NCBI GenBank assembly: GCA_011960625.1
Contig: BLMJ01000232.1
Location: 48,471 to 112,470 of the forward strand
Source of the DNA: Lachnospiraceae bacterium
GTDB lineage: Bacteria; Bacillota; Clostridia; Lachnospirales; Lachnospiraceae
Length of the DNA stretch: 64,000 nucleotides
Reading direction: 5' to 3'
Shown here: positions 44,352 through 54,244 of the stretch, piece after piece
How positions within the stretch are numbered: position 1 is the first letter of the stretch
Layout: each line of letters begins with the position of its first letter
Translations under genes and position numbers: made by a program
Notes under the pieces: generated by a model
Told to the model about the DNA's origin: nothing
Database searches by the model: none
What the model saw: only the letters and a program-made list of their open reading frames with translations

Positions 44352-45685
44352 AAGGGCTTGGAAATATATTTTCGTTTACATTTATCCAGCATATAAAGCA
44401 AAAAGGCTATCGGAATGTGACGGTCATAGTTGCTCTTCTGTGTCTGCTGCTTCCGGCGGGGATTATGCCTGCAATTGAGTATTTTAAAGAGGATGAGACA
44501 TACGTAAGTAAGATTGACAAAGTTTATGTGGTTGAAACAGGCGGCAATACGGACGGGGCAGCGGATTATGGGGTTCTGAATGGCGTAGATCCTACGCAGT
44601 TTACGGATATTACTTATGAGACGGCTGAAAATGTAGAAGACGCCGCAAAAAAGGCGGAGGAGGAGGGGTACTCGGCCTTGCTTGCCGTAGGTTATCAGGA
44701 GGGCGGTTATCAGCTTTCTGTGCTTCTTCCGGATGAGACGAAGCTGAATAAAAAAGATGTCAATGCATATGAAGCTTTCCTTTCGGGTGCGTTCCGCTAT
44801 ATCCTGCTTCAGAAATCAAATCTTGAGGTTACGCAGATTGCGGAGCTTACCATGCCGATTGAGACAGCGGTGCGGGACAGCAGTGTTTCGGCGGATGAAA
44901 GCGACGAGTATGCGATGGCGAAGGAAGCGCTGGCAACCATATTGCCTTATCTGAATATCATGATTCTCTACTTTATGATTCTTGCCTATGGGCAGGGGAC
45001 GGCGAATGCCGCAATTACGGAAAAGACGTCGAAACTCATGGATCTGCTGCTGGTGTCTGTGAAACCGGGAGCGATGCTGCTGGGCAAGGTGTTTGCAATG
45101 GCGGCAACCGGGGTCTTACAGATTTTTATCTGGCTTTTTGGACTGTTCGGGGGATTTGCCCTTGGCATCCATTTTACAAAAATGGTGAATCCGAACACTG
45201 ATATGGCGTTGATTCAGTTGGTGGAATCCTTTGGCGAGTTTTCAGGGATGTTCACGGTCTCAGGGGTGATTCTTGCGCTTTTGATGTTGGCGGCGGGGCT
45301 TTTGCTTTATTGCTCCCTTGCGGCAATCGGTGGGGCGCTGGCGGAGAAACCGGAGGATCTGTCCAATACGAATATGTTGTTTGTGATGGTGCTTCTGGTC
45401 AGCTTCTTTGCAACTATGTTTGCTGGAGGGTCAGGTGCGGATGTGCCCTGGGATGCAGTTACCTGGCAGGTATGGGTTCCGTTCACGTCGATTCTGGTTG
45501 CGCCGACAAAGATTCTCTTGGGCGTGATGAGCATACCGGAGGCACTTATTTCTCTTGGTCTTGTGGTATTGACGGCGACGCTGATTACTATGGCGGCAGG
45601 GAAAATCTATAAAATGATGTCCCTCTATAAGGGGAATCCGCCAAGCCCGAAAAAATTGATGGAAATGATGAAAAAACAGCGGTGA
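44348..45685 (+). CDS. ABC-2 exporter permease 2
   Basis: The 445-residue paralogue of the preceding permease repeats its layout: one N-terminal span, an extracellular domain, and a C-terminal bundle with ITEKTSKLMDLLLVSVKPGAMLLGKV. The two presumably form a heterodimer. GGAGGTGG precedes the ATG at 44348, which overlaps the previous stop codon by four bases. A bidirectional terminator follows. Confidence 0.87.
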   Translation: MKGLGNIFSFTFIQHIKQKGYRNVTVIVALLCLLLPAGIMPAIEYFKEDETYVSKIDKVYVVETGGNTDGAADYGVLNGVDPTQFTDITYETAENVEDAAKKAEEEGYSALLAVGYQEGGYQLSVLLPDETKLNKKDVNAYEAFLSGAFRYILLQKSNLEVTQIAELTMPIETAVRDSSVSADESDEYAMAKEALATILPYLNIMILYFMILAYGQGTANAAITEKTSKLMDLLLVSVKPGAMLLGKVFAMAATGVLQIFIWLFGLFGGFALGIHFTKMVNPNTDMALIQLVESFGEFSGMFTVSGVILALLMLAAGLLLYCSLAAIGGALAEKPEDLSNTNMLFVMVLLVSFFATMFAGGSGADVPWDAVTWQVWVPFTSILVAPTKILLGVMSIPEALISLGLVVLTATLITMAAGKIYKMMSLYKGNPPSPKKLMEMMKKQR

Positions 45686-45693
45686 GATGCTGC

Positions 45694-45727
45694 AAAAAGC
45701 AGTTTGGAGAGATCCAAACTGCTTTTT
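45694..45727. terminator. bidirectional terminator between exporter and alpha-galactosidase genes
   Basis: A perfect 15-base-pair stem (AAAAAGCAGTTTGGA / TCCAAACTGCTTTTT) with a four-base loop and T-run in each direction serves both convergent genes. Confidence 0.95.
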
Positions 45728-45729
45728 AT

Positions 45730-47919
45730 CTATTTCTGCCTTTTCAAATAGAACTGGAATGAACTGTACTCATCCACTTCCCGATGAATGGGAAGCCCGG
45801 CATTCATAAGGGCAGAGCCGGAATAAAGCTCCTTGCCGTCATTGATGCTGTACATTGCATTCGGCATAAGTCCTTTCGCGCGGATATATTCCTGAGGGCC
45901 GTTGCAGGTTAGGTTGGTGACAATCACGCTTAGCAAGGCTTCCGACTGGTCTTTGGATACATGCTGCCATGCAGTCATATTTCCCAGCTCAAAGGGATTG
46001 GTCAGCCGATAGTAATCCCCCTTGATAATCAACGGATAATACTTGCGGAACAGATCGCTTTGTTCCTTACAGAGTTTCTGTTCTTCCTCGGAAAGATGGG
46101 TTGCATCCAACTCATACCCGAAGGTTCCGCACATGGCGACCACAGCCTTTGTCTTAATCGGTACGAATTTGCCGCTGTCTGAGATGTGTGCGCCCATCGT
46201 GCAGACCGGATATACGAAAGAGGTTCCATAGTGGAGCTTTAACCGGTCAATCGGGTTGTTATTGTCGCTGACCCAATACTGCGGATAATAATGAAGCATT
46301 GCTGCATCATACCGGCCGCCTCCGCCTGAGCAGCCTTCAAAGAGGATGTCAGGATGGGTCTTGATAATGTTGTCCATCACCCGGTAAAGGCCCAGAATAT
46401 ACCTGTGGTAGACTTCGCCTTGTCTCTCGGGCGGCAGTTCGTTAGACCAAATATCTGCCAGGGAACGGTTGATATCCCATTTTACATAGTAGATATTGGC
46501 GTCGTCCAGTATGGAGTTGACTTGTTCAATCAGGTAATCCTGAACGTCGTGCCTGCTCATGTCCAGCGCCATCTGGTTACGGCTGCGTACGGCGTGGCGT
46601 CCTGGAATCTGCATGGTCCATTCAGGATGAGCCCGGTATAAGTCGCTGTCCTCCGACACCATCTCCGGCTCGAACCAGATACCGAACTTCATGCCGAGGT
46701 CATTAATCTGTTCCACAAGTTTGTGTAAGCCGCATTTAATCTTATCCTGATTCACGTACCAGTCTCCAAGACCGCTGTTATCGTCGTCACGTTTGCCAAA
46801 CCAGCCGTCGTCCATGACTAACAGGTCAACGCCCATGTTCTTTGCCGCCTTAGCAATCTCCACCAGCTTTACATCATCGAAATCCATAAATGCCGCTTCC
46901 CAACTGTTAATCAGTACAGGACGCAAAACCTCCTGCACGAACTTGCTTTTGCAGAGGTTCGTCCGATAGAAATCATGATACAGATGGGACAGACCGGTAA
47001 AGCCATGTTCGGTAAAGGCCATGACGACTTCCGGACCTTCAAAAACTTCCTGTGGTTTTAATTCATATACAAACTGCTTGGGATGTATTCCCATTACAAG
47101 GCGTAACTGGTCGTACTGGTCAAGCTCAACTTCCGCAAGGAAATTGCCGCTGTACATCAGGGAGAAACCATAACATTTCCCATAATCTTCCGTGACATCC
47201 TTATCACAGAGGATCACAAAGGGGTTCTGCTGGTGACTGGAAGAGCCGCGTACACTGCCGATGGTGTGGATGTGGTGGGTCATATGCTGGCGTTCCACCT
47301 GCCGCTCCTGACCGTACCGCCCTGGAAGACTGACTAAGTCGAAGTCCTTCCCGTTCAAAAAGTCCAGACACACGGACATGATTTTTTTCAGATGAATGGA
47401 GGTATCGCCGGAATTGATTACTTTCACTGCCCTTGTTATGATATCGGCTTCTTCAAAAACGCTGTAGAGCAGAACTACCTTCACATGGCTGACCGCATCC
47501 GACAGGGTAACTTCCAGTGTGTTCACCGTATCGTTATCTGTGGCAAATACACAAGGGAGAGTCTCCAACTGATATTTTCCTTTTATGATTTTATAATCGA
47601 CGGCCTTCCCATGGTAAGAATAACTTCCGTCTCCGTTGACAACTTCAATACTTGCAGTACGAAAATCTCCCTGCTGCTGCGTGCTAAATTCCTGAGGCTG
47701 TGCATCCAGTGAGAAGGTACGTTCGTTCCTGGATTCATACGGATTGCCGGAGAAGCCCCGGTCATACTGCATAATCTGGTAGGACATATCCGCATCTTGG
47801 ATAGACGGTCCGTAATAAAGATGAAGGAGATAATCCAGATTGCCAATCTTCATCTGATAAGACGTATGTCTTGTGTGTAAGGTGATGGTTTTCGATGTTT
47901 CATTATAAATAATTCCCAT
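45730..47919 (-). CDS. GH36 alpha-galactosidase
   Basis: The 729-residue cytosolic enzyme releases alpha-1,6-galactose from raffinose-type sugars, melibiose or galactomannan pieces. The nucleophile aspartate lies in YYVKWDINRS and the acid/base aspartate in WVSDNNNPIDRLK. The N-terminal beta-supersandwich, the (beta/alpha)8 barrel with DDGWFGKRDDD, and a C-terminal beta-sheet are all present. No signal peptide is seen, so the substrate must be imported. The ATG at 47919 gives the normal MGIIYNETSKTI start; AGGAGG lies 12 bases upstream, slightly far. No transporter adjoins it. Confidence 0.95.
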   Translation of the reverse strand: MGIIYNETSKTITLHTRHTSYQMKIGNLDYLLHLYYGPSIQDADMSYQIMQYDRGFSGNPYESRNERTFSLDAQPQEFSTQQQGDFRTASIEVVNGDGSYSYHGKAVDYKIIKGKYQLETLPCVFATDNDTVNTLEVTLSDAVSHVKVVLLYSVFEEADIITRAVKVINSGDTSIHLKKIMSVCLDFLNGKDFDLVSLPGRYGQERQVERQHMTHHIHTIGSVRGSSSHQQNPFVILCDKDVTEDYGKCYGFSLMYSGNFLAEVELDQYDQLRLVMGIHPKQFVYELKPQEVFEGPEVVMAFTEHGFTGLSHLYHDFYRTNLCKSKFVQEVLRPVLINSWEAAFMDFDDVKLVEIAKAAKNMGVDLLVMDDGWFGKRDDDNSGLGDWYVNQDKIKCGLHKLVEQINDLGMKFGIWFEPEMVSEDSDLYRAHPEWTMQIPGRHAVRSRNQMALDMSRHDVQDYLIEQVNSILDDANIYYVKWDINRSLADIWSNELPPERQGEVYHRYILGLYRVMDNIIKTHPDILFEGCSGGGGRYDAAMLHYYPQYWVSDNNNPIDRLKLHYGTSFVYPVCTMGAHISDSGKFVPIKTKAVVAMCGTFGYELDATHLSEEEQKLCKEQSDLFRKYYPLIIKGDYYRLTNPFELGNMTAWQHVSKDQSEALLSVIVTNLTCNGPQEYIRAKGLMPNAMYSINDGKELYSGSALMNAGLPIHREVDEYSSFQFYLKRQK

Positions 47920-48128
47920 AAGTCCTACTGTCCTCCTAAATATTTCCATTTTCTAAAAGTATACCATGATTTTACGGAAATTGATTTGGCACAATGGTAG
48001 AAAAAATCGGGAATTTTTAGTGTAGTTTGCCCTTTTAAGTATAATTATTGGTAATATGACAAAAACTATCCAGGATAAACTTCACTCAGAGCATAAATAA
48101 AAATGGAATTAGACGGAGGAAATAAAGA

Positions 48129-49436
48129 GTGGTGGAAATGTGTTCTATCTGGACTGAAAATATAAGTTTGCCACAGTTTAAACAGCTCAAAGGCGATAAG
48201 AAAACGGATGTGTTGATTATCGGCGGAGGCATGACGGGTATTCTATGCGCTTACTTTCTGGAGATGGCAGGCGTTGATTACGCCCTTTTAGAAGGAGGAC
48301 GAATCTGTTCGGGGATTACGAAAAACACTACGGCGAAGATTACGTCTCAGCATGGGCTGATTTACCGGAAATTGTTAAAAAGCCTTGGGTCTGAGAGGGC
48401 CAGAATGTATCTAGACGCCAATCAAGACGCTGTACGCAGATACACCAGACTTTGCCGGCGGCTGGACTGTGATTTTGAGGTCAAACATTCCTACGTCTAT
48501 TCCCGAAATGACCGAAAGAAATTGGAGGACGAGGCAGATGCTCTGACACGGATTGGGTTTCAGCCAAGGCTTACAGACCAGTGCGAGCTTCCCTTTCAGA
48601 CGGTGGGCGCGGTAGGCTTTGCAGAGCAGGCAAGTTTCCATCCGCTGAAATTTGTAAGCAGGATTGCAAAGGGATTAAAGATTTACGAAAATACCTTTGT
48701 GAAGGAGTTAAAAACTCAGACGGCTGTGACTGAGCATGGAGAAATCACATTCCAGAAACTTATTTTTGCAACACATTTTCCCATAGACAATAAGCATGGC
48801 ATGTATCCTTTGAAAATGTACCAGCACAGATCCTATGTGATTGCCTTAAAGGATGCCCCAAGCCTTAAGGGGATGTATATCGATGAGGCGAAGGATGGCA
48901 TGTCTTTTCGAAGTTATAGGGATTATCTGCTTTTGGGGGGCGGAAGCCACAGAACCGGAGAAAAGGGCGGTAACTGGGAGGAAATCCGGAATTGTGCCCG
49001 GTTATATTACCCTAATCTGGATGAAAAATATTGCTGGTCCACGCAGGATTGCATGACATTAGACGGTATTCCCTATATTGGACGCTATTCCCGAAGTATG
49101 CAGGGGTGCTACGTCGCGACAGGATTTAATAAATGGGGGATGACTTCGTCTATGGCGGCGGCTCTGCTTCTGACGGATATGATCTTGGAAAAGGAGAATC
49201 CCTACGCACAGGTGTTCAACCCGTCGAGAAATATGATAAAACCACAGTTGTTCGTCAATGGGGTTACGGCAGTTAAAAACCTGCTGACCATTTCTGAGAA
49301 GCGGTGTCCCCATCTTGGGTGTGCATTGAAATGGAATAAGACGGAACATTCTTGGGACTGTCCCTGCCATGGTTCGCGGTTTGACGGGTTTGGAAAGCTG
49401 CTGGATAATCCGGCCAATGGGGATTTAAAGAAATAG
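48129..49436 (+). CDS. FAD-dependent oxidoreductase with C-terminal Rieske domain
   Basis: The 435-residue protein begins with a DAO-type FAD Rossmann motif (VLIIGGGMTGILCAYFLEMAG) and ends with a Rieske [2Fe-2S] site: CPHLGCALKWN ... CPCHGSRFDGFGKLL, with the two Cys-His pairs intact. Such DadA-Rieske fusions occur widely and are thought to oxidise an unknown amine or amino acid. A GTG start is preferred because GGAGGA lies eight bases before 48129; the ATG at 48138 is 17 bases away. Confidence 0.88.
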   Translation: MVEMCSIWTENISLPQFKQLKGDKKTDVLIIGGGMTGILCAYFLEMAGVDYALLEGGRICSGITKNTTAKITSQHGLIYRKLLKSLGSERARMYLDANQDAVRRYTRLCRRLDCDFEVKHSYVYSRNDRKKLEDEADALTRIGFQPRLTDQCELPFQTVGAVGFAEQASFHPLKFVSRIAKGLKIYENTFVKELKTQTAVTEHGEITFQKLIFATHFPIDNKHGMYPLKMYQHRSYVIALKDAPSLKGMYIDEAKDGMSFRSYRDYLLLGGGSHRTGEKGGNWEEIRNCARLYYPNLDEKYCWSTQDCMTLDGIPYIGRYSRSMQGCYVATGFNKWGMTSSMAAALLLTDMILEKENPYAQVFNPSRNMIKPQLFVNGVTAVKNLLTISEKRCPHLGCALKWNKTEHSWDCPCHGSRFDGFGKLLDNPANGDLKK

Positions 49437-49456
49437 GGGCTGGTGGCAGCCCCTTT
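49436..49456 (+). terminator. short terminator after the FAD/Rieske gene
   Basis: GGGGCT / AGCCCC with a six-base loop followed by TTT. It begins in the stop codon. Confidence 0.5.
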
Positions 49457-49475
49457 AAAGTACTTAATCTAGATT

Positions 49476-51266
49476 TTACTCGATTTTAACGAAATCGGCC
49501 GCGCCATGCTTGCAGAGCGGGCAAACAATATCGTCCGGCAGCTCGTCGCCTTCATAGACATAGCCGCAAACTACGCACACATAGCCTTTTTTGCCCTCGG
49601 TATCCGGTTTCGGCTTAACATTGCTCTGGTAGTAATTATATGTCATAGTCTCTACATTAGAGATTACACGGGCTTCCGTGACGGTACAGATAAACATTCC
49701 ATGGGTATCCAAATCTACATACTGTTCAACCTTTAGGGACATGAAGGAGTTGATATATCTTGGAAGGAATACCAGTCCGTTGTCGGAACGCAGCGGCGAG
49801 GAGCCGGCAAACTTGTCCACAGTCCGTCCGCTTTGGAAGCCGAAGTTTTCAAATACCTTGAAAGGTGCATCTGTTGACAGGCAGTTGATATTCATCATGC
49901 CCGTCTGTTTGATAATATGATGAGAGTAATTATCTTTATTGATGGTTACGGCAATACGGTTCGGCGTATTTGTCACCTGTGTCACCGTATTGACAATCAG
50001 TCCGTTGTCCTTCTTTCCATCATTAGAGGTGACAACATAGAGGCCATAACCAATCTTAAAGAGTGCAGTCAGATCATTCTTATCGGCAGTCTCATCATGC
50101 TGTGCCAGATAATTCTTGCAGAACTCGTCGGCCAGAGCTTCTAACTGTGCATTACTCTCCTCATTCAGTGAAGAGTGAATGTGTACCGTAGTATCTGCGA
50201 AGGTAAGCTTCTTGCAGCCCTCTAGCATCTGCTTCATAGTCTTGGCGGCAAGAGGGGACCATGATCCGTTTTCAACCAGTCCAACGAATCGGTTCTGGAA
50301 ATTCCGCTCGGTCAGATGCTCAATATATTCACGCATGAACGGGAAAATGTCTGCGTTATAGGTTGTTGTTGCAAGGATTAATTTGCCATAGCGGAATGCG
50401 TCGGCTACTGCTGCTGCAATGTCGCAGCGTGCCAGATCATGGACGATTACAGTCGGGCAGCCTTTCATGCGCAGCTTGTCAGCCAGAACCTCCACCGCTT
50501 TCTTAGTGTTACCGTACACGGAGGTGTAAGCGATAACGATGCCGGTTGTCTCTACATTGTAAGAAGACCATGTATTGTAGAGCCCCAGATAATAGCCCAG
50601 ATTCTCCGTAAGGACTGGTCCGTGGAGCGGGCAGATCATCTGGATATCCAGTGTAGAAGCCTTCTTCAAGAGTCTCTGAACCTGTGCGCCGTATTTGCCC
50701 ACAATACCGATATAGTAGCGGCGCGCTTCGTCCGCCCATTCTTCCTTTGCGTCCAATGCGCCAAACTTGCCGAAACCATCGGCTGAGAATAGTACCTTTT
50801 CAAAGCTGTCGTAAGTTACGATAACTTCTGGCCAGTGTACCATCGGTGCAGTTACGAAGGTCAGCTCATGTTTTCCGAGAGAAAGTGTGTCGCCTTCAGC
50901 GACAACCAATTGTCTGTCCGCAAAGTCTGTGCCGAAGAACTGCTTCATCATGACAAATGCCTTGGCTGAGGATACGATGGTGGTGTCCTTATATACATTC
51001 ATAAAATTCGCAATATTAGCGGAATGGTCAGGCTCCATATGTTGTATAATCAGATAATCTGGTTTGCGAAGGCCCGCTGCGGCTTCAATGTTGTCCAGCC
51101 ATTCATGGGTAAAACGTGCGTCTACGGTATCCATCACGGCTACTTTTTCATCCATGATTACGTAGGAATTATAGGACATGCCATTCTTTACTGTGTATTG
51201 GCCCTCGAATAGATCTATGGCATGGTCATTGACGCCCACATATTTGATATCATTTGAAATATCCAT
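49476..51266 (-). CDS. flavodiiron protein fused to flavin reductase and rubredoxin domains
   Basis: The 596-residue protein has four domains. A metallo-beta-lactamase domain (about 1-250) carries diiron ligands in HMEPDHSANI, MVHWPE and PLHGPV. A flavodoxin domain (about 255-395) has IAYTSVYGNTKKAV. A flavin-reductase-like domain (about 400-555) contains NGLIVNTVTQVTNTPNRIAV. The C-terminus is a rubredoxin (CVVCGYVYEGDELPDDIVCPLC). It would reduce O2 to water or NO to N2O, with rubredoxin feeding electrons inside the same chain. A TATAAT -10 is seen upstream on the minus strand (51301-51306 region). Confidence 0.94.
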   Translation of the reverse strand: MDISNDIKYVGVNDHAIDLFEGQYTVKNGMSYNSYVIMDEKVAVMDTVDARFTHEWLDNIEAAAGLRKPDYLIIQHMEPDHSANIANFMNVYKDTTIVSSAKAFVMMKQFFGTDFADRQLVVAEGDTLSLGKHELTFVTAPMVHWPEVIVTYDSFEKVLFSADGFGKFGALDAKEEWADEARRYYIGIVGKYGAQVQRLLKKASTLDIQMICPLHGPVLTENLGYYLGLYNTWSSYNVETTGIVIAYTSVYGNTKKAVEVLADKLRMKGCPTVIVHDLARCDIAAAVADAFRYGKLILATTTYNADIFPFMREYIEHLTERNFQNRFVGLVENGSWSPLAAKTMKQMLEGCKKLTFADTTVHIHSSLNEESNAQLEALADEFCKNYLAQHDETADKNDLTALFKIGYGLYVVTSNDGKKDNGLIVNTVTQVTNTPNRIAVTINKDNYSHHIIKQTGMMNINCLSTDAPFKVFENFGFQSGRTVDKFAGSSPLRSDNGLVFLPRYINSFMSLKVEQYVDLDTHGMFICTVTEARVISNVETMTYNYYQSNVKPKPDTEGKKGYVCVVCGYVYEGDELPDDIVCPLCKHGAADFVKIE

Positions 51267-51464
51267 TGGTAATCACTCCTATTCTATTTGATTTTGTACA
51301 TTATAGCATAGAGAAGGATAAAAATATATGGGATTGATAAAAATTTAGCTTAATTTTAGTCATACGATAGGGGAGAAATAAAATGATTGGGTGATATGCA
51401 ACTGACTTTTTCTGTGCTATGATAATAAATATTATCGTGGACGACAAAAAAGGGGGCATTTTTG

Positions 51465-54221
51465 ATGGCCGACTCATCAGAAAATAAGCACATATGTATA
51501 GGAATACTTGCCCATGTAGACGCAGGTAAGACCACCTTATCGGAGGGCCTTCTGTATCTAAGCGGGAAAATCAGGGAGCTGGGCCGCGTAGACCATAAAA
51601 ATGCATATCTGGATACCTATGAATTAGAGCGCAGCCGTGGTATTACTATCTTCTCCAAACAAGCGGTCTTCAGTCTCGGAGAAAACCAGGTGACGCTTCT
51701 TGATACGCCCGGTCATGTGGACTTCTCCACGGAAATGGAGCGCACGCTGCAGGTTTTGGACTACGCAATCCTGGTTATTAGCGGTATGGACGGCGTGCAG
51801 GGACATACCCGTACACTTTGGAGTCTTTTGAGGCGGTATCATATTCCCGTTTTTCTATTTATCAATAAAATGGATCTGGAGGGGACTTCCCGGGAAATGA
51901 TTCTTAAAGAGCTTAAGGCTAAGCTGGACGGGGCCTGTGCGGATTTCGAGGACGAAGCAGAGATTCTCCATGAAGAGCTGGCAATGTGTGACGAGGCGGC
52001 TCTTGAGGAATATCTGGAGTATGGTAATCTGTGCGGCGAAACCATTATACGTTTGATAGCAGAACGAAAGGTATATCCCTGTTATTTCGGGTCTGCATTG
52101 AAACTTTTCGGCGTACAGGAATTTATGGAGGGGCTCGAACGCTATATGCGTGCATGGAAACCGGAGATTAACGAAAAGGCAGGCAGGTTTGGCGCAAAAG
52201 TGTTTAAGATATCCAGAGACCTTCAGGGAAACCGTCTGACCCATTTAAGGGTTACAAAGGGGTCGTTGAAAGTAAAGGATATTTTATCATCTGGATCGGA
52301 GGCAGTGGAACCTTGGGAGGAGAAAGTTAATCAGATCCGCATCTATTCCGGAGAGAAATATGATATGGTTTTGGAGGCGAAAGCAGGATGTGTCTGCCAA
52401 GTTACGGGACTTAGCCATACATTACCGGGAGAGGGTTTGGGAGTGGAGGAAGCTTCTCCGTCGCCTGTATTGGAGCCGGTATTGAATTATCGAGTTCAAT
52501 TGCCCAAAGGGTATGACGCACATATCATGCTTCAAAAACTTCGGCTGTTGGAGGAAGAGGACCCTATGCTTCGGGTTATGTGGCAGGAAGAGCTGGGCGA
52601 GATTTATGTGCAGTTGATGGGAGCTGTGCAGATAGAGGTTCTAAAGAGTCTCATATGGGAGCGTTTCCATACGGAGGTGGTATTTGACACTGGGAATATT
52701 GTTTACAAGGAAACCATAAAGGATACCGTAGAGGGGGTCGGACATTTTGAACCCTTGCGTCATTATGCGGAAGTCCATCTTTTGTTGGAGCCAGGGGATC
52801 CGGGGAGTGGAATCGTGTTGGATACAGACTGCAGTGAGGATGTGTTGGATCGTAACTGGCAGCGATTAATATTAACCCATCTGGCAGAGCGGGAACCTCG
52901 CGGGGTGTTGACGGGAGCGGCGGTCACGGATATAAAGATTACGTTGATTGCGGGGAAGGCACATCCAAAGCATACCGAAGGCGGAGATTTCCGTCAGGCA
53001 ACTTATCGGGCTGTCCGTCAGGGGCTTATGCAGGCCGAAAGTGTTTTGATGGAGCCTTATTATGAATATCGGCTGGAACTTCCGGCGGAGATGGTTGGAC
53101 GGGCTATGACGGATATTCAGAAGCGGTCAGGTGAATTTGAGCCGCCTCAGGTGGATAAAGAGACGGTTGTTCTGGTGGGAACGGCGCCGGCAGCTACTAT
53201 GCGAGATTATCAGATGGAGGTGAATAGCTACTCCAGAGGGCGGGGAAGGCTTTCTTGTACATTCAAGGGATATAGGCCTTGCCATAATGCAGAGGAGATA
53301 ATAGAAGAGAAGGGGTATGACCCAGAGGGGGATTTGGAGAATCCCACGGGGTCAGTATTTTGCGCCCATGGGGCGGGCTTCGTGGTGCCTTGGGATAAGG
53401 TGGCAGAGTATATGCATATTGAGAGCCAGCTTGAGAAGAAGGCACGACGGGAGGATGAGGAGAATATATTAAGGGCAGGCGGGACCGTGAATTGGAGCAA
53501 AGCGGCGGCAGGAGCGGGAACGGCAGAAACAGCCAGACGTGGAGACAGAGTAGCTGCAGACGAGAGGATATCAGAAAAAGAGCTGGAAGAGATATTTATC
53601 CGAACTTATGGAAAGATTGAGCAAAAGAGGCGGTTGATATCGAAAACGGTAGCTAGTGTATCGGAGAAGAAGCGGAATAAAAAGGATGAAGCCGTCAAGG
53701 AGTATCTGCTGGTGGACGGATATAATGTGATATTTGCATGGGAGGACTTAAAGGAGTTGGCTAAGGTGAGTATCGAGGCGGCGCGTAATAAGCTGATGGA
53801 TATCCTTTGCAATTACCAAGGATTTCGTAAATGCGCAGTAATCTTGGTATTTGACGCCTACAAAGTGGATGGATTTGTGTTGGAAATTCAGAAATACCAC
53901 AATATCCATGTGGTTTACACAAAGGAAGCGGAGACTGCGGACCAGTATATAGAAAAGGTGGTTCATCAGATTGGGAAGAAATACCATGTGACGGTGGTGA
54001 CGTCAGACGGTGTGGAGCAGGTTGTCACTATGGGACAGGGTGGTACGTTGATTTCATCTAGGGAATTTAAGGAAGAGGTGGAGCTTGTAAGGCGGCAGAT
54101 TAGGGAGGAGTATGAGAGCAGGAGAGAAAAGGGGAAGAATTACCTGTTTGATCATATGGATAAAGGGATGGCAGAAGAGCTGGAAGAGGTAAGGCTTGGG
54201 AGGAAGGATACAATCGGGTGA
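51465..54221 (+). CDS. TetM-like ribosome-associated GTPase fused to a YacP/Rae1-type NYN endonuclease domain
   Basis: The 918-residue protein has an EF-G/TetM-like N-terminal part (about 1-650). The GTPase motifs are AHVDAGKTT at 16-24, DTPGHVDF and NKMD, followed by the ribosome-contacting domains with ...GRGRLSCTFKGYRP. A charged linker (about 655-745) joins a C-terminal NYN/PIN-fold domain (about 745-880). Its acidic positions are in YLLVDGYNVIFAW, VILVFDAYKVDG, ETADQYIEKV and VTVVTSDGVEQVV. This domain is close to YacP/Rae1, which cuts mRNA in the ribosomal A site. The chain therefore probably acts on ribosomes, perhaps on stalled ones, and is not a plain tetracycline-resistance protein. 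The ATG follows AGGGGGC. Confidence 0.88.
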   Translation: MADSSENKHICIGILAHVDAGKTTLSEGLLYLSGKIRELGRVDHKNAYLDTYELERSRGITIFSKQAVFSLGENQVTLLDTPGHVDFSTEMERTLQVLDYAILVISGMDGVQGHTRTLWSLLRRYHIPVFLFINKMDLEGTSREMILKELKAKLDGACADFEDEAEILHEELAMCDEAALEEYLEYGNLCGETIIRLIAERKVYPCYFGSALKLFGVQEFMEGLERYMRAWKPEINEKAGRFGAKVFKISRDLQGNRLTHLRVTKGSLKVKDILSSGSEAVEPWEEKVNQIRIYSGEKYDMVLEAKAGCVCQVTGLSHTLPGEGLGVEEASPSPVLEPVLNYRVQLPKGYDAHIMLQKLRLLEEEDPMLRVMWQEELGEIYVQLMGAVQIEVLKSLIWERFHTEVVFDTGNIVYKETIKDTVEGVGHFEPLRHYAEVHLLLEPGDPGSGIVLDTDCSEDVLDRNWQRLILTHLAEREPRGVLTGAAVTDIKITLIAGKAHPKHTEGGDFRQATYRAVRQGLMQAESVLMEPYYEYRLELPAEMVGRAMTDIQKRSGEFEPPQVDKETVVLVGTAPAATMRDYQMEVNSYSRGRGRLSCTFKGYRPCHNAEEIIEEKGYDPEGDLENPTGSVFCAHGAGFVVPWDKVAEYMHIESQLEKKARREDEENILRAGGTVNWSKAAAGAGTAETARRGDRVAADERISEKELEEIFIRTYGKIEQKRRLISKTVASVSEKKRNKKDEAVKEYLLVDGYNVIFAWEDLKELAKVSIEAARNKLMDILCNYQGFRKCAVILVFDAYKVDGFVLEIQKYHNIHVVYTKEAETADQYIEKVVHQIGKKYHVTVVTSDGVEQVVTMGQGGTLISSREFKEEVELVRRQIREEYESRREKGKNYLFDHMDKGMAEELEEVRLGRKDTIG

Positions 54222-54244
54222 AAGCTGTAAGTTTAGAAGCAATT

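Noticed and set aside
51465..54221. Tetracycline-resistance gene tet(M)/tet(W)
   Set aside because: The N-terminal part is related, but the chain is ~280 residues longer with an NYN nuclease domain, and the neighbourhood is not a mobile element. Resistance cannot be claimed.
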